A stretch of DNA of 64,000 bases, taken from Timema cristinae. Taxonomy: Eukaryota; Arthropoda; Insecta; Phasmatodea; Timematidae. Positions 1 through 41,098 of the stretch are shown here, in pieces. The translations under genes and the position numbers were made by a program. Numbering within the stretch: the stretch's first letter is position 1; every line of letters starts with the position of its first letter. The DNA is taken from positions 57,174,346 to 57,238,345 of the forward strand of contig JBCFYV010000935.1 in NCBI GenBank assembly GCA_039000515.1, given 5' to 3'. Under the pieces are notes generated by a model, which saw only the letters and a program-made list of their open reading frames with translations, ran no database searches and was not told where the DNA came from.

Positions 1-949
1 ATATTACAACTCTCAACACTTTGATTTTCAGCTCTCAACAAAAGTATTAGCATCTTAACAAAGCAGCAAAATTCAGAATCAGTAGTAATCTATTATCTCA
101 TATTACCTTATTTCATTATTTGCCATTATTTTTCAAATATTTTGGTTGAGTTAATTTGGTGAATTTAAAAGACTTGTGTTTTCTACAATTGTTTAGTATT
201 CGTTTTTTGATTATTTATAAATGTTTGACTCAATGAGGCTTTATTAGTCAATAAAAACACAATCTTACTAATTGTTATTCTTTTTTATTTTATTAATTAT
301 GTATAATATGCTTTAATACTTGAAATAATGCATCTTGTTCTTTGTTAAAATCATAATTGAATGGTTTCTTTAATTATAATTTACATTTTTTTAAGTTTTT
401 TTGCTATGCAATGAAGTTTAATAAATGATTTTTATAATTTTGAATGCTTGGAAAAATAATGAAATATGAAATGTTTAAAAATCAAAATAGAAAAATCACG
501 GTTGAACTTAAGTATCGGAATAAAAAAAACACAGGTATTCTGACATATCTATAAAAAATGTTTTATGTTGAAAAATAATTATAGAGTGTATATTATGTAT
601 ATGGATAGATAATATCGAAGATTAATTTTCTCAAAGTGAAGTCAAAGATTTTGATTTTTCTTACATCCTTATTATTTAACTTATTTCGATTAAAATCACA
701 TTGTTTCACCTGTGAAGTTTAGCCCAGCAATAGTGTTATTGGTTATACTCCATGAAGCTAGCGATCCTTCTGTGGCCAGGTTCATTGTTTTAATGAATAA
801 TATAGATCTATTTTTAGGGTTGTGCAAGTAGGCCTGCCCCTATATAATTTACTTAAAAATGCTCGATTTAGGTACGGATCCTGGCAATCAAATATGAGTT
901 TGATGTATTGTGTCGAGTGCTGGTGAAAACATATAAAAACAATTGTCAG

Positions 950-29502
<28,553 letters not shown>

Positions 29503-29528
29503 TATAAACTTAAATGATAAAGTATGGT

Positions 29529-29534
29529 ATTAAA
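29529..29534 (+). promoter_or_regulatory. Possible FANCM poly(A) signal (ATTAAA)
   Basis: ATTAAA 27 bases after the FANCM stop, with a T run just downstream. It is a common variant hexamer, so this is only suggestive. Confidence 0.4.
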
Positions 29535-29734
29535 CTTTTTACATTGACATAACTTTCTGTGATAACACTTTCCTTAGGTCACTGTGATAGGTTTAAGTGA
29601 CAATTGCACTTAATTTTACAGCCTATGAACAATAGGTATATAATATTTATTAATGTTATATAAAATAGATTATTGGTTAGATTTATATGCCCCTGTCCTA
29701 AACCAATGTTTAAAATGTAAAATTTGTGAAATAT

Positions 29735-30430
29735 TTTATAAATCATCGACTCTTTCCAGCCTGTGGCCAGATCAGTTTAGTAAAATTCCCCTATCCTCTA
29801 TTCTTCCAACACTCTTCCTCCTTTAATTCCCTCCATTCTTCTCCTCTCATTTGCACACTTTTCGTTATCTGTTCCTCTCATCTCTTTTTTTGGGACATCC
29901 AACATTTCCATCATTCTCTTTGGTGTTCTTTCTTTCTCCATCCTCATTACATGCCCATCTCATTCATGCTTTCTCTACTATCTTATGTGCTCCCACTCTT
30001 TCCCGGATAACTTCATTCCTAATCCTATTTCCCCTCGTGACAGCTAACATACTCCTCACAAACTTCATTCTCATGGCCTCCACTTTCCTAGTCTCTCTCA
30101 CATTCATTGTCCATGTTTCTGCTGTATTTGTGACAATATGGGTACAAAGTACGTCCTGTAAAACACACTTCAAGGGCACTTCTCTTCTCAATAGCAGGTT
30201 TCTTACACACCTATAAAACAACTCTTCCTGCTGTCCTCTTCTCATTTAATCCTATCTACTTCCACCTTTCACCCCAATCACGCTGTCATGATATTTTATG
30301 TTCTGTACTTTTGTCATCTCTACTCCATCCAACTCTATAGCTTTACTAGGCCTTATCCCCTTCCTTGTCATTGCCATCACCATCATACTTTGCTGTTCTA
30401 AATTTCCCTCCATACTTTATGTCTTCCTTA
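29735..30430 (-). mobile_element. LINE 3' region (RTE-like), longest C-terminal copy
   Basis: The minus strand, in broken frames, reads LDGVEMTKVQNIKYHDS, then NTAETWTMNVRETRKVEAM, then KFVRSMLAVTRGNRIRNEV. These are the RT-distal 'YLG' region, the ETW motif and the C-terminal domain of RTE-like elements. It lies just past the FANCM 3' end. Confidence 0.75.
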
Positions 30431-31035
30431 ATTTATAGATACAGTAGTTTGTATTTATTTATTTATTTATTCTAATAACCATTAAATGGAAATATTGAAT
30501 GATGTTGCATATTAACCATTTATATGTAAAGTCCAGCATACTACAAAATAGAGTTCTGTAGGAACCTGCCTTTTTTTCCAGTGAAAAATCTTAGCCTGCC
30601 GATATAATACGAGTTCAGTTTTCAGAAGGACAAATTTAAGAGTAAAAAACACCATCATATTCTGGCCAATACTTTAGATTGGTTTATTATAGGCCTAGCA
30701 TAATATTAGGTAATGAATAAATATCTCACTTTTATAATTTCCTTTGAGCAATGGTATGGTCACTATCATCATCATTGTGTTATGATAAGTGAGCTTAAAC
30801 AAATGTATATTCTTAAACCAAAATGTGCAAACTCCATTTTTTCAATTCGAACTCAAATCAAATATCTGAAATACTATCAGAGTGAATCAAAGTATGAATA
30901 TTTTGTTTTTTTCATATGCTTGAAAGAATATGATATTGTGCTTATTTATACTTTTTTACTAAAATAATTTTAATATTGTCTTATTACAGAGTTATTTTTA
31001 ATATTTCATTCTAATTTAATAACATTCAATATAAT
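30431..31035 (+). other. Intergenic, no gene
   Basis: 30830-31020 loosely resembles the interior of the hAT-like MITE at 26681-27112. Otherwise AT-rich. Confidence 0.4.
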
Positions 31036-31772
31036 CAGTGGTGGCTCGTGTATCCACCGCGGAACTGCAGCACCCCCTATTTCCACTTGATATTATCGAT
31101 AAAATTTAATCTAATGAGTCCTTTTTCATTTAATTCTTTCTTCATTTTTGTAGTACAATATATATTCCTTAAGCTTAATGTCAGTACTTCAGTAGCCATC
31201 CCCCATTTTATGAAAAAGATACAAAAATCTTTGTATGGAACTGTGCGCTTCACAGTGCCAGCGACGGGGTGTTTGACTGTTGTGTGCATGCGCACATAGG
31301 AAGGGGGAGGGGAGGAAGTTGGGACTGCCAGGTAGAGAGAGCACTGTTGCTCTCGCAGTGCCGGCTCTGGTGTGATGGTGCGAGGAAGTTTTTTTTTAAC
31401 TCAGTGTGTGTCTTGCTTAAAAACCGTGTACCATATTCTTGAATGTGATAAAGTGTAGAAGAGTGTAGAATTAGATTATTATTCTGCTTCCAGCTATTCT
31501 ATTTGATTCATTTTTTTTTTCGGTTCTTTTATTTAACAGAAAGACTAAATGCGCTTGCAAATTACTTTCAATGGAGAAAAATTTCCTCAATTTTAATCCA
31601 GAGATCAAGGAGAAAATGATTGAACTTTTTGTGTAAATTAAAACAAGAATAATGGATTTCATTTTTAAATGAATAGTATACATGTTTTTTTCCTTTTACC
31701 CAATTTTAAAACAAAGGCTAAACATTTTCTGGAGCAGCACCCCTCACTAATTTTAGCTACGAGCCGCCACTG
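31036..31772. mobile_element. DNA transposon with CAGTGGYGGCTCGT termini, copy 1
   Basis: The left end CAGTGGTGGCTCGTG and right end ACGAGCCGCCACTG are inverted. The 737-bp interior matches, reversed, 62694-63498. Flanking octamers AATATAAT and AATTCAAT agree only partly. No transposase frame. Confidence 0.75.
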
Positions 31773-32011
31773 AATTCAATTACATAAGATTTTTTTTTTA
31801 ATGTGATTGTTGATTTGTAAAGTATATAACAGCTCAGCAGTAATTGAACATAAATAGAGTATTGTATTGGTTCGAATATAGTAGGGCCTTGCACAATATG
31901 ACCCTAATATTTTGAAGGTGTTATACATGAAAAATAAAGGTTCTAATATACCTCGGTGTTATACATGTAAAATAAAAGGGTTCTAATATACCTCGAGGTA
32001 AGAACTTGACA

Positions 32012-32078
32012 AATTTGTAATTAGTACATATGTGTATAACCTAAACAGGTAGTAAGACGGGGCAGTGCTAAATAAATT
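32012..32078 (+). mobile_element. SINE tail fragment
   Basis: Only the 3' tail (GTGTATAACCTAAACAGGTA, then AGTAAGACG) is present. Confidence 0.6.
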
Positions 32079-32084
32079 ATACAT

Positions 32085-32335
32085 AGCTTCTTGCCAATGG
32101 CAGGATCTGTCTCGAACATAATCCTCTCCACGTATTTATTTCCTCCCACCACTTTTCTTCCTCCACGCCATCCCAATCCACTCCTTTCCTCTCCATACTC
32201 TCTTTATCCACCTGTCCTCTTGGCCTCCATATCAAGCATCCATTTTGGTATCCTTCATCCTCTTCACAGGTCCATACCACCTCAATCTCGCCTTTTCTAT
32301 ACCATCCTCCTTAACTTTCTCTCTGTATTGACCAT
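32085..32335 (-). mobile_element. LINE C-terminal fragment
   Basis: The minus strand reads a KARLRWYGP-VKRM-like start (32290) and ends CSRQILPLARS, the tail of an RTE-like RT protein. It abuts the SINE tail. Confidence 0.6.
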
Positions 32336-34569
32336 GAAATTATTATTATTATTAGCATGCACGCTGTTTACTGCCGGTCAGTACAGCTAGTGTATGCTAC
32401 AAAATATAATAGACCTTCGTAGGACTCCAACAGGTTATTTTGTGGGTTTTTTTTTCATTGAAAAATATTAGGTTGTGCATATAAGTGTGTAGTTTTTGGA
32501 AGGACATAGGCTATATCTGAATCTACTTATGCGGTGTCGCCTTGACTCGTAACCTTGAAAGCTGCATTGGCAATCACGTGACCAATTGCAGTTCTGTCCT
32601 AATAGTCGCTAAGGATACCTATGCATTCTTCTCAAGGTAATGTCATTATTATGAAAAACTGTAATTTATATTTTCTGTTAAAATGGTATGTTATTGTATA
32701 CATTTTACCTAAATAGCCATTTCAGTGAAGGAACTATAGTTGAAAGATAAATATTATTTTAATTTATCTTTTGAACTATGAAGATTTTTAATTGTGTTTT
32801 ATAGAATAGTCTAGAACAATATATAATATATACTTTGTTATAATGAAACTACCGAGCTAAAATGACTCAAAAAAAATTTATTATTTTTACTTATAAATGT
32901 AAATTAGAAACATTGAAAATATATTTTTAAACATACTTTATTTGTCTGTCAGTACATGCATGTTTAAATATAAATCTAAACATTACTCCTCAAATTAAAA
33001 ACAAGTAATATTTTTATTTTAAATGCGATTATTTATTTAAATACAAAATAATCAGCTTTTTGAGAAACAATTTTTGACTTTTAGGCCACTTTGTAATTAT
33101 ATTAAAGTTTAACTAAAATCATCGAAATGTATGACCCCCAGTGTTTTACACATTTTACCTAACAGCTGTTATCAAATTTTTTATGTTCACATGGTGTATC
33201 ATTTGAAATATATACATAAACAATACTGTATTCATATACTATTGGATTAAAAAACCTGTATTCTCCTTGCCATGTGAATAGCATTATCAAAATAATCTAG
33301 TTCTTTAGTAAAAAAAAAAATCTAAATCATTCTGATGATGCTATTCAAATGGCATTACCAAGGAAGAGAATTATAGCTGGGAAACAAACTTAAATCGCTA
33401 ATTTTTCAAACATTTTCTTTTGAACTTTGCATACTAGATGATTAAGGTTGCATTTAAATTTATATGTATGAAATAAAGTGCATTGAGCAAAAACAATTTG
33501 TAATAAATAGTAATAATAGGATAATAATCAATGGCATCCGCAGGATTTTTCTCCATGTGGGGAAAACCGGGGCATATGGAATACCCCCTAGTATGACAGG
33601 GGGGTGGGGGGTGAATTAAATTTAAGCCTCAAAAGACACTTTTTTAAGGCAATCCTTGTTTCCTAAAAATAAAATACAACATAAGAAAAATGTTTCAAAT
33701 TCATCAAAATTCATGGGTGGTCATTTGACCTTGACGATTTGAATGGCGAATGCTGTTGGAATTGCGTATGCATACACTAGAAATTAGTATATTAGTTATA
33801 TTTTATAGCTCTCTCTTTGTTGTGGAGCACTAGTTAAGAACACTGTTGGTTGGGATTAGTCTACTTCTAATATTTATATAATCTCAGGGGTGGCAATTGC
33901 CCCCTGGAAGTGCCCCTAAAAGTAATGGACCATAAATAAAAGTAAAAACACCAACAACATATTTATACAAACTTTTGTATTTTGATGCTACTATAGTATC
34001 TTCCTTATATTCTATCATTTCATTTCATTAATTTGTTCTGTTTACATTAATACAATCATACTTTGGTAACTTATTGCATAATTACTGATAAACCTTATTT
34101 CATATCTATTCTGCACCTCTATTTAATCTTGGTTTGTTTAGTTCCGGCCACTTGTTTCTGGATTATTAGACATTTTGGTTATCCAGGCCACTTTTCGGTC
34201 CCGTTTAGGTCATATAGTCAGGATACTACTGTATTTCTATTTGAAATTCTCCGCCTTATTCATAATATAAAATCTTATTACAAATTAAACTGAAAATATG
34301 GAATAGAAATGAAACTTTTTTTTAGGAAATATTTTGTATTGTTTTGTTGGCTGTGTTTCAAACATAAGTCAATGTTTATGTACATAGGACTCAAGAGATT
34401 ATAATATATTTTAATATGTACAATAAATGAAAGACTGATATTAATAAATTAATAATTAATTTGTTTTAATCATGTATGTGTTACATTTTATTTTTCACTT
34501 TTAATGCTGTGTTTTGAAGACTTTCTTGTGACAGCTTGGAATTCTTGTTGGTTGAATATTTTACTTGTG
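32336..34569 (+). other. 2.2 kb intergenic; only weak structures
   Basis: A diverged inverted repeat lies at 33257-33290 and 33332-33374 (GTGAATAGCATTATCA against TGATGCTATTCAAATG). DNA-transposon-like single ends occur at about 33535 and 33885 (CAGGGGTGGCAATTGCC). No gene. Confidence 0.45.
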
Positions 34570-34722
34570 TGGAATGCCAGGCCTCCACCGTGGTTCAAAG
34601 CCCACATTAAACTGTAGGTCCTCCATTTCATTTCACAATCACCCTACCATTACACATTAGTGTAATTGTGTATAACCCGAAGGGTAGTAAGATGCGGAGC
34701 TAATAATAATAATAATAATAAT
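34570..34722 (+). mobile_element. SINE-B, 3' half
   Basis: From GGAATGCCAGGCCTCC through GTATAACCCGAAGGGTAG to (AAT)n. Confidence 0.8.
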
Positions 34723-35067
34723 ATTTTACTATGGTGTCAAAACCGCTTTTTATCGAATCTTAATCTTCATTTAACTTAACCTTGTTTAAATTTAAATCTG
34801 AAAACCCATAATAAGCATAAAAGGTGACTATCACATTGATGGGTTTTTTTTCTTTTGACTAATGATAAATTAAAATGTTTTAGTGCAAATTCACTTTCAA
34901 TTTTAGATTATAAATTAATAGTGTGAGTTTCTTAGTTTGGTTTTTTGTATAACTATGTTGGGCTTAACCTAAACTTTAATAATAGAAAAAATATTTTTCA
35001 AAAACTATCATTTTTTTGAATCCACAAATGCCCTTAAGGATTTGAATACTCATCAAATACTTATAGA

Positions 35068-35365
35068 CAGACTTCGGTGGCCTAGTTGGCTAATGCGCTA
35101 GTTTTGTGTTGAGCTAAACTGCCGAGGACGGGGAGATCAAGGTTTGAATCTTGCTCGAGTGAATTGTAAGTGGTTTTCCCTAAATGGTTTTCCACTCTCC
35201 CTAAACGCAAATGCGGGTTCACTTCCTCTATATTCAACTTTCCCAATTCCTGACTCATTAACGTAATTAGTACTTAAGTGTATAACCTGCACAAGAAGTA
35301 AGATGCGGTGTAGAGTATTATTATTATTATTATTATTTTATTATATTTTATTATTATTATTATAT
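35068..35365 (+). mobile_element. SINE-A, full length
   Basis: Head TCGGTGGCCTAGTTGGCTAA, B-box-like AAGGTTTGAATCTTGC, tail with the hairpin degraded (TATAACCTGCACAAGAAG), then (TTA)n and TA repeats. Confidence 0.8.
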
Positions 35366-36977
35366 ATATATTTTATTCTAATATGTACATTTTTGTCAAA
35401 TGTTGGTTTTCTATACCAAAGATTCTTAAAATAAAGATTTATTCAGGAGCCCTTTTATATTATAGTGACAGTTTTAGATCAAATTATATCTGAACATATT
35501 TTTTTTAATGCAGAAAAACAAAGTAAACCAAGATTTTCTGTATATCTCAGTGTAAATAAAGGTACATAGCATATTATTTTCCATTAAAAGTATTGGCTGA
35601 CCACATACATTTGACACAATGGAATTATTGTAAGTGTTGAAACAATTGGTTGTTGTTTGTGATAAAAATGTTCTCTGAGGATAAAGACTCGTGCAGCTGC
35701 AGGCTGTTCACACCTTGGAAGAATGGGTACTTTTCTCTCTCTGCTAATTTTATTTTTAATAATCGTAAAACTATTCATGTTTATAGGAATTGTTTTCTGG
35801 TTTATTTTATTGGTAAGTGAAAAAAAGCAATAGAATTCAACATTTTCCATTTCAAATCAAATCTTAATTTATTATTTTATAGTAGAAATGTTTTGGATCT
35901 AATCTGAATCGAATACTTTATAATTAAATATTACCAAATCGATTACTAGACTAAATAATATATATCCAGATTATGAATAGAATTCCATCAAATCTGAATC
36001 TGGGGCCTTTTGGATTTGAAATTTCTAATGATTTGAATCTTCTAAAATTAAGATTTGGAATTTCAAATTGATACCAAGGTAATAGTGCTAGATATTTTAT
36101 AAACAAAAAGCTCTACATTGATTTTCTGCTTCCATTAAGTGAAGTATTAACATGCAGGATATGAATGTTATAGCAAAATATTCTCTTAAAATGAGAATGT
36201 TAAAATAGTAATAGCTTAAACCGACTAAGACTTGAAAAGTTGTATTTAAAATGAATGTAAGCCTGTGTGCTAGTGATTTAATAGTCATTATAATATAGTG
36301 ATAGTTAAATTTGTATTTTAATATACTTGCAGATTTTAATTATTTTATGGAAGATACGACCTCGTGGAACATGGTTTCATCTATTCTTGTAAAATATTTA
36401 ATGATTCAAAAGCAATGTTCTTCCTGGTGTCATAAAAGATCTTTAAACTGAAAAGAGGACTTGAGTCATTGAGTATTATCCAGGTAAGATAATGCATAAA
36501 TAAATAATACTTGAAGGGTGGGCTTAACAATAATGTTATAGCATTCTTCGTTTTTAAAGGTAGTTTTTTTCTATAACAAAGTGGTTTATTAATATTTAAG
36601 AAAAAATAAAAAGAGCACAAAGGTTACAAGTGAATTTAACACATTCTTAAACAAGACATTGAATCTGTGTTAACTTCTACTATAGCCACTTAGTGTTGCT
36701 ATCGTCTCTAGATAATGAACAAACAATATAGGTCAAAATAAATTATTTTAATCTCAAGAGGTTTTTATGTATAAAAATACTTAATACTTAAACATTTATT
36801 TTAGTGATGTTTTTATCGTCCGTCGCTTAGCCATAAATATGAATTTGTATATTAATTCTTCTCATTGGTGGAGCTATGAATCGTGACCAATTGTCTGAAA
36901 ATTACAAACTAAATGCTTATAATTAAACTTTGGACATCAAACAAATAATTTAACATTATTTGTTCTACAATTATATA
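35366..36977 (+). other. Intergenic, nothing recognised
   Basis: AT-rich. 35880-36060 has diverged sequence of the kind seen in the hAT-like MITE interiors. No gene supported. Confidence 0.4.
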
Positions 36978-36983
36978 TTTATT
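36978..36983 (-). promoter_or_regulatory. Poly(A) signal for centrin gene
   Basis: AATAAA on the minus strand, 108 bases past the centrin stop codon. Confidence 0.5.
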
Positions 36984-37090
36984 GGAGGAGAAGATTAATA
37001 ATATACATTCATCTATTTCAAACTTTATACTAGCTTTTTATATGTAACTTTAATGGGAATACTTTTTTGAGGAAGCACTCTAGAAACATG

Positions 37091-37315
37091 TCAAAACTCT
37101 GGCAACATAATCTCGAGGAACTCTTGTTCGCTAATTTGACCATCACCATCATTATCGAAAGTGTCGATCATCCCTCGTAAATCTTGATCATCAACGTCCT
37201 CACCAATCATGTCGACGACTCTCTTCAAGTCCTTGTAGGTTATGCCGTTGTTGGACCTGTCGCCGACAAACAACTTGAAAGCATACTTCATCTGTTCCAT
37301 TGGGTCTTGCCTTAC
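37091..37315 (-). CDS. Centrin exon 2 (residues 88-161)
   Basis: Starts VRQDPMEQMKYAFKLF, equivalent to ERDPHEEILKAFKLF in centrin-3, and ends EFLEIMLPEF before TAA. The acceptor AG has a poor pyrimidine tract. Confidence 0.88.
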   Translation of the reverse strand, partial: VRQDPMEQMKYAFKLFVGDRSNNGITYKDLKRVVDMIGEDVDDQDLRGMIDTFDNDGDGQISEQEFLEIMLPEF

Positions 37316-40300
37316 CTGATTATTAATAATGGTATTTATTAATGGCGGTGTGTGGTCACTTTTCAAATGCAAAGCAAAACATGAAATGTGAGACTCAAAA
37401 GTCTAAGTTCATTGCCAGTCTTACAAAAAGTATGCCACCTGCCCCGATATTAAGCTAGTCCTATCCAGTCCACCTCATTATACCCGATCTCTTTCAGGTC
37501 CTTTCTAATGTTATCCTCCCATCTGCGTCTAGGTCTTTCCAATGGTCTCTTCTCGTTAGAGTGTATAACCCGAATGGGTAGTAAGACGCGATGCTAATAA
37601 TAATAATAATAATCCCATTAGGTTTACCAGTTAACACCCTGAACAAGGTTCTAGAATCTCCCATTCACTCTGCATGTCCTGCCCACCATAATCTACGAGA
37701 TTTGATTATCCTAACAATGTCTTGTGATGAGTACAGGCTGTGTAACTCATTATGTAATCTCCTCCACTCCCCAGTATTCTCATCCATTCTACTTAATGTC
37801 TAGAATATCCAATAAGTGCATCAAGGCAAAGAGAAAGGTTTAGAGAAATAAACAAAGTACACAATATTAACTTCATCTGACATGAATTTAACTATGCTCA
37901 CATTATATATGTCATATAATCACTAATTATTGGTGTTAAAATACTGTTGAGTTGCTGTTAGCCTCTTCAGTGGCCGATTGGTCTAAGGTGTCACCCTCAT
38001 GTTAGACTGGCCTGCTGATAAAGGTGTGATTGGGGTTCGAATCCTAGTCGAGTATAACTGAGAGTCCTTTCACGCAAATATGGATAGATTACTTCTAAAA
38101 TATGTAGTGATAAAAAAAAGTAACTGTTCTAAAAATAATTATGTGTTTAAATGTGTCATATTTAGTAAAATATATCAAATCTGTTAATAATATATTAAAT
38201 TTTTCTTCCTTCTGAATGTTTTGGTGATGCGAAGGTTATTGCGCTGTCAAAGTGAAGCTTCACACACCCTTGATTATTAATCTGCCTTAGTGCCAATGGG
38301 CTAGTAGCAACTTAACCACATAATACTTATACATATGGGAATATGTTTAGATACGCGCATTGGCGGGCACATCAACTGAAGCTTCAGGCTTGTCTGTGAC
38401 AGGGATGTAGAGTTTTGAATTTCTGTCAGGTGTGCTGATTGTAGTTTTTGCTAAATGGTTTCCCCCTTTCGTTCCTTTAAAATGTGGGTACACATCCTAT
38501 AAATACTAATTGATTTGTTCCTATTCCATTAGAGTAAATATGGGATAACTCGAAACGGTAGTAAGGCTCAGTGCACAAATAAAATTAAAAGGATGAATGT
38601 TATGGAATGCACATGCATTCACCCATGGAGGCGGTGGAGTGCCATATTGTAAGGGTAGTGGTGAGATGGGGAGGGGGAACAACCTCAGTGCACCCAGGTG
38701 GTTGTTGTTGAAACTCTCCTTTAGTCAAGGGTTAGTAGCGCACAGATAGCTAAGTTTATTATTATTATTATTAGTAGTAGCAGTGACTTGCACTATACTA
38801 TGCAAGGGACAAATATGAGACAGCTAAGTTTTATAGTTTGGTAGTTTGAATGATAACATGCATGCTTTGATAAAAGAAGGAAAGTTTCACAATCACATTT
38901 TTATCACCAAATATGACCAAAGTTGTATTTTGTTTTCCTACAAAAATTCACTCTCAGCCTTAAATGAGAGGTCAAGAAAAAATCAAAAATACAAAGGTGT
39001 CTTGAAGTGTGACTTTCTGTGTCCAAAACTTATTAGTTCAAAATTGACAAGACAGACTTGGTCCCATAATTTTTTTTTTATTAATTTAATTTTTTTTTAG
39101 TAATTAAACCTAATTAACAAGAAATAATAGTTCTGATAACAAATAACAGTATGATAGTAAGTTGAACATATGGTAAAATGTAATATTCAATAAATGCCAT
39201 TAATAACATTATCATATGATTAATCTTTGTAATCAACAACTATTGAGAATCATGTGATATGGACAGTTTGCTTACCCTGAAAGGTAGCGATCTTACCTTG
39301 CATTAATATATTCCACTATGGTATAGTTTATGACACCTCTGTGGTTTAGTGTTCACACTTTCTGGCTACAGATCCAGAGATCCGGGGTTAAAATCCCTGT
39401 GCTTCCAGAATGTCAGAACAAGGCCTCGTGAGGACAAATGAGAAGCTACTTGAATGGGGGGGGAAAAAAAGCTCTGGTCAAGAAAAAAGATTAACAACCG
39501 TAGGGTTTGTTGAGCTGACCACATAACACCCTCTATCCAAAGAAGGTGACATCCTCTTTGCCAAAAGACGGCGGCTACTCTTTTGATATAGCTCGATCAG
39601 AGGCTGACGCCATTGAGTTTTAGTATTGTGCAGCTTATAAGATAGTCAAGTTACATCTTCTGTAAATGGAGTGTACATGAATACGTTGTATTATAATGAT
39701 AGCCGACCCCATGGTGCCTGGCTACGAAACTAGGGGTCTTGGGTTCAATTCCTGGCTGGTATTTTGGGTATTTTTCCCAAAAGGGGAATTACCCAGAGTC
39801 ACCAGGGTTTGGTAATAGGTTAGTTAGTTTAAGTGTTTTTGTTAGTTTCACAGCCTCAAATCACCATCTCATCGGGACACCGAAAGGATGTACGATTAGT
39901 GTATTTGAGCGTCCCCTGGGCAACGGTTACATTAGTACTGGCTATCTTTCAACAAACTTCGGGTGATGTAGCCCAGACCTTTATATTATTATTAGATGGT
40001 TTATTTAGTTCCTTTCTGATTTGTTAAAAAGTTTAAACTCAGAGACTGGATAACGATGTAACCAATCGTACCATCTTATCAGCAGCCACGTAGTAAAAAT
40101 CCTCATAACATATCCTCTTCTGATATCCTTCTCTTTGTTTGTCATAAGCCCCTATAATCCTCAGAACTTCAGCCTTCTTCACTTGGGAGCCAAGTGCCCT
40201 CAAAGCCGCCTTTAGTTCATAATAGTCTAGATAACCTTTCTTGTCCACATCAAAAAACTTAAAAGTTTCTTGAATGTTCAAGATGTCATCTTTGGATAGC

Positions 40301-40332
40301 TCAAGCATGCGTCGTCGTACGGGATTATTCAT
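37091..40332 (-). CDS. Centrin-family EF-hand protein (two exons, 161 aa)
   Basis: Join 40332-40072 and 37315-37091, intron 2,756 bp, phase 0 (GATAAGATG/gtacga and atcag/GTAAGG). Centrins are small calmodulin-like Ca2+ sensors of centrioles, basal bodies and the nuclear pore/TREX-2. The predicted protein is 161 residues (family 160-172) with four EF-hand positions. EF1 at 28-39 (DVDKKGYLDYYE) and EF4 at 141-152 (DNDGDGQISEQE) are canonical. EF2 near 64-78 carries extra residues. EF3 near 104-116 lacks the first Asp. An in-frame TAA 21 bases before the ATG fixes the start. ELKAALRALG and KKAEVLRII resemble centrin-3 most, but the paralogue cannot be fixed by eye. Confidence 0.88.
37435..37800 (-). 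mobile_element. LINE C-terminal fragment split by a SINE piece
   Basis: The minus strand reads RRLWWAGHAEWMGDSR and FRVLTGKPNG. After the SINE piece it reads KRPLERPRRRWEDNIRKDL and GYNEVDWIGLA. This is the WAGH..GRPRRRWEDNI C-terminus of a common insect LINE. It lies in the centrin intron. Confidence 0.75.
37558..37614 (+). mobile_element. SINE tail inserted in LINE
   Basis: GTGTATAACCCGAATGGGTA, AGTAAGACGCGATGCTAA and AAT repeats; no head. It interrupts the LINE peptide after GKPNG. Confidence 0.75.
37955..38125 (+). mobile_element. SINE-A, 5' half
   Basis: TCAGTGGCCGATTGGTCTAA and GGGGTTCGAATCCTAGTC (B box). Body truncated. Confidence 0.7.
38340..38590 (+). mobile_element. SINE-A, strongly diverged
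   Basis: Body TTTGCTAAATGGTTTCCCCC and tail GATAACTCGAAACGGTAG remain recognisable. Confidence 0.6.
38591..39330 (+). other. Centrin intron, nothing recognised
   Basis: An 84-codon frame at 38846-39100 has no domain. Short TTA tract at about 38757. Confidence 0.45.
39335..39480 (+). mobile_element. SINE-E (tRNA-like head)
   Basis: A-box-like TCTGTGGTTTAGTGTTCAC and B-box-like CGGGGTTAAAATCCCTG. A reversed relative lies at 40985-41098. Confidence 0.5.
39695..39985 (+). mobile_element. SINE-C, second copy
   Basis: GTGCCTGGCTACGAAACTAG, B-box-like GGGTTCAATTCCTGG and GGGTATTTTTCCC match the minus strand of 7262-7545. Confidence 0.6.
40072..40332 (-). CDS. Centrin exon 1 (residues 1-87)
   Basis: Contains EF1 and the modified EF2. 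Ends ..CYEDFYYVAADKM at donor gtacga. Its N-terminus is short and basic (MNNPVRRR). Confidence 0.88.
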
Positions 40333-40829
40333 ATCTTTAATAATCTTCTTTTTTTACTAATTAACTCACTTAGACAAAAAAAATTGGTCTAATTTAATTT
40401 TATAACTTCAATAATGAGAGATTCAATCAAATGTATGGCACCATAAAAACAAGGTTGTTAAAATAAACATTTTTACAGGTTGCATTATTGTATTTTTCAT
40501 TATAAGCTATTGTTTTGTTTATAATGGCTACAAAGATATTGTCAAGCCCATCTATTGTATTATATATAGGTGGTCTTGGCTATGATTATTTAGATGCACA
40601 CTCTAAAGCCTCTTACATAATTTAAAACCTTAACTCAAAAAAGAGACAAAGTTATTACTTTGATAAGTAATTTACTCATTACGTTTTATAATTTAATCAA
40701 ATGTAACCAAACGTTCAACCAATGAAAATCATGGCTTGATAAAATACAGTGAGGACATATAATGGCATATTTTGTACTAGATTAAAAAGGTGACTGCAAT
40801 AATTTAATTATAATAAATAAATAAATATA

Positions 40830-41098
40830 TTTAGCAGCGCATCTTACTACCCGTTTAGGTTATACTCTTATGTACTAATTATGCTAGTGGCTTTAGGAAT
40901 TGTACCCATATTTGTGTGGAGGGAGAGTGAAAAACCATTTTGGAAAAAACTCAGTACATCCGACCGAGATTTAAACCTCGATGAATTTGACCTCCTTACA
41001 GGCCCAATGTTCACAGCTACAGTTTGGAAGCACAGAGGATTGAACCCGGGATCTATGGATCTGTAGCAAGGAAATCTGACCACTAGATCACAGAGATG
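40830..41098 (-). mobile_element. SINE-A interrupted by SINE-E
   Basis: Reversed SINE-A tail (CATCTTACTACCCGTTTAGG) and body up to about 40985. The sequence then changes to a reversed SINE-E with TTGAACCCGGGATC. It lies between centrin and PLD6. Confidence 0.65.

Noticed and set aside
1..949. An upstream FANCM exon with helicase motif IV
   Set aside because: Searched all three plus frames by eye; no segment resembles the expected helicase sequence.
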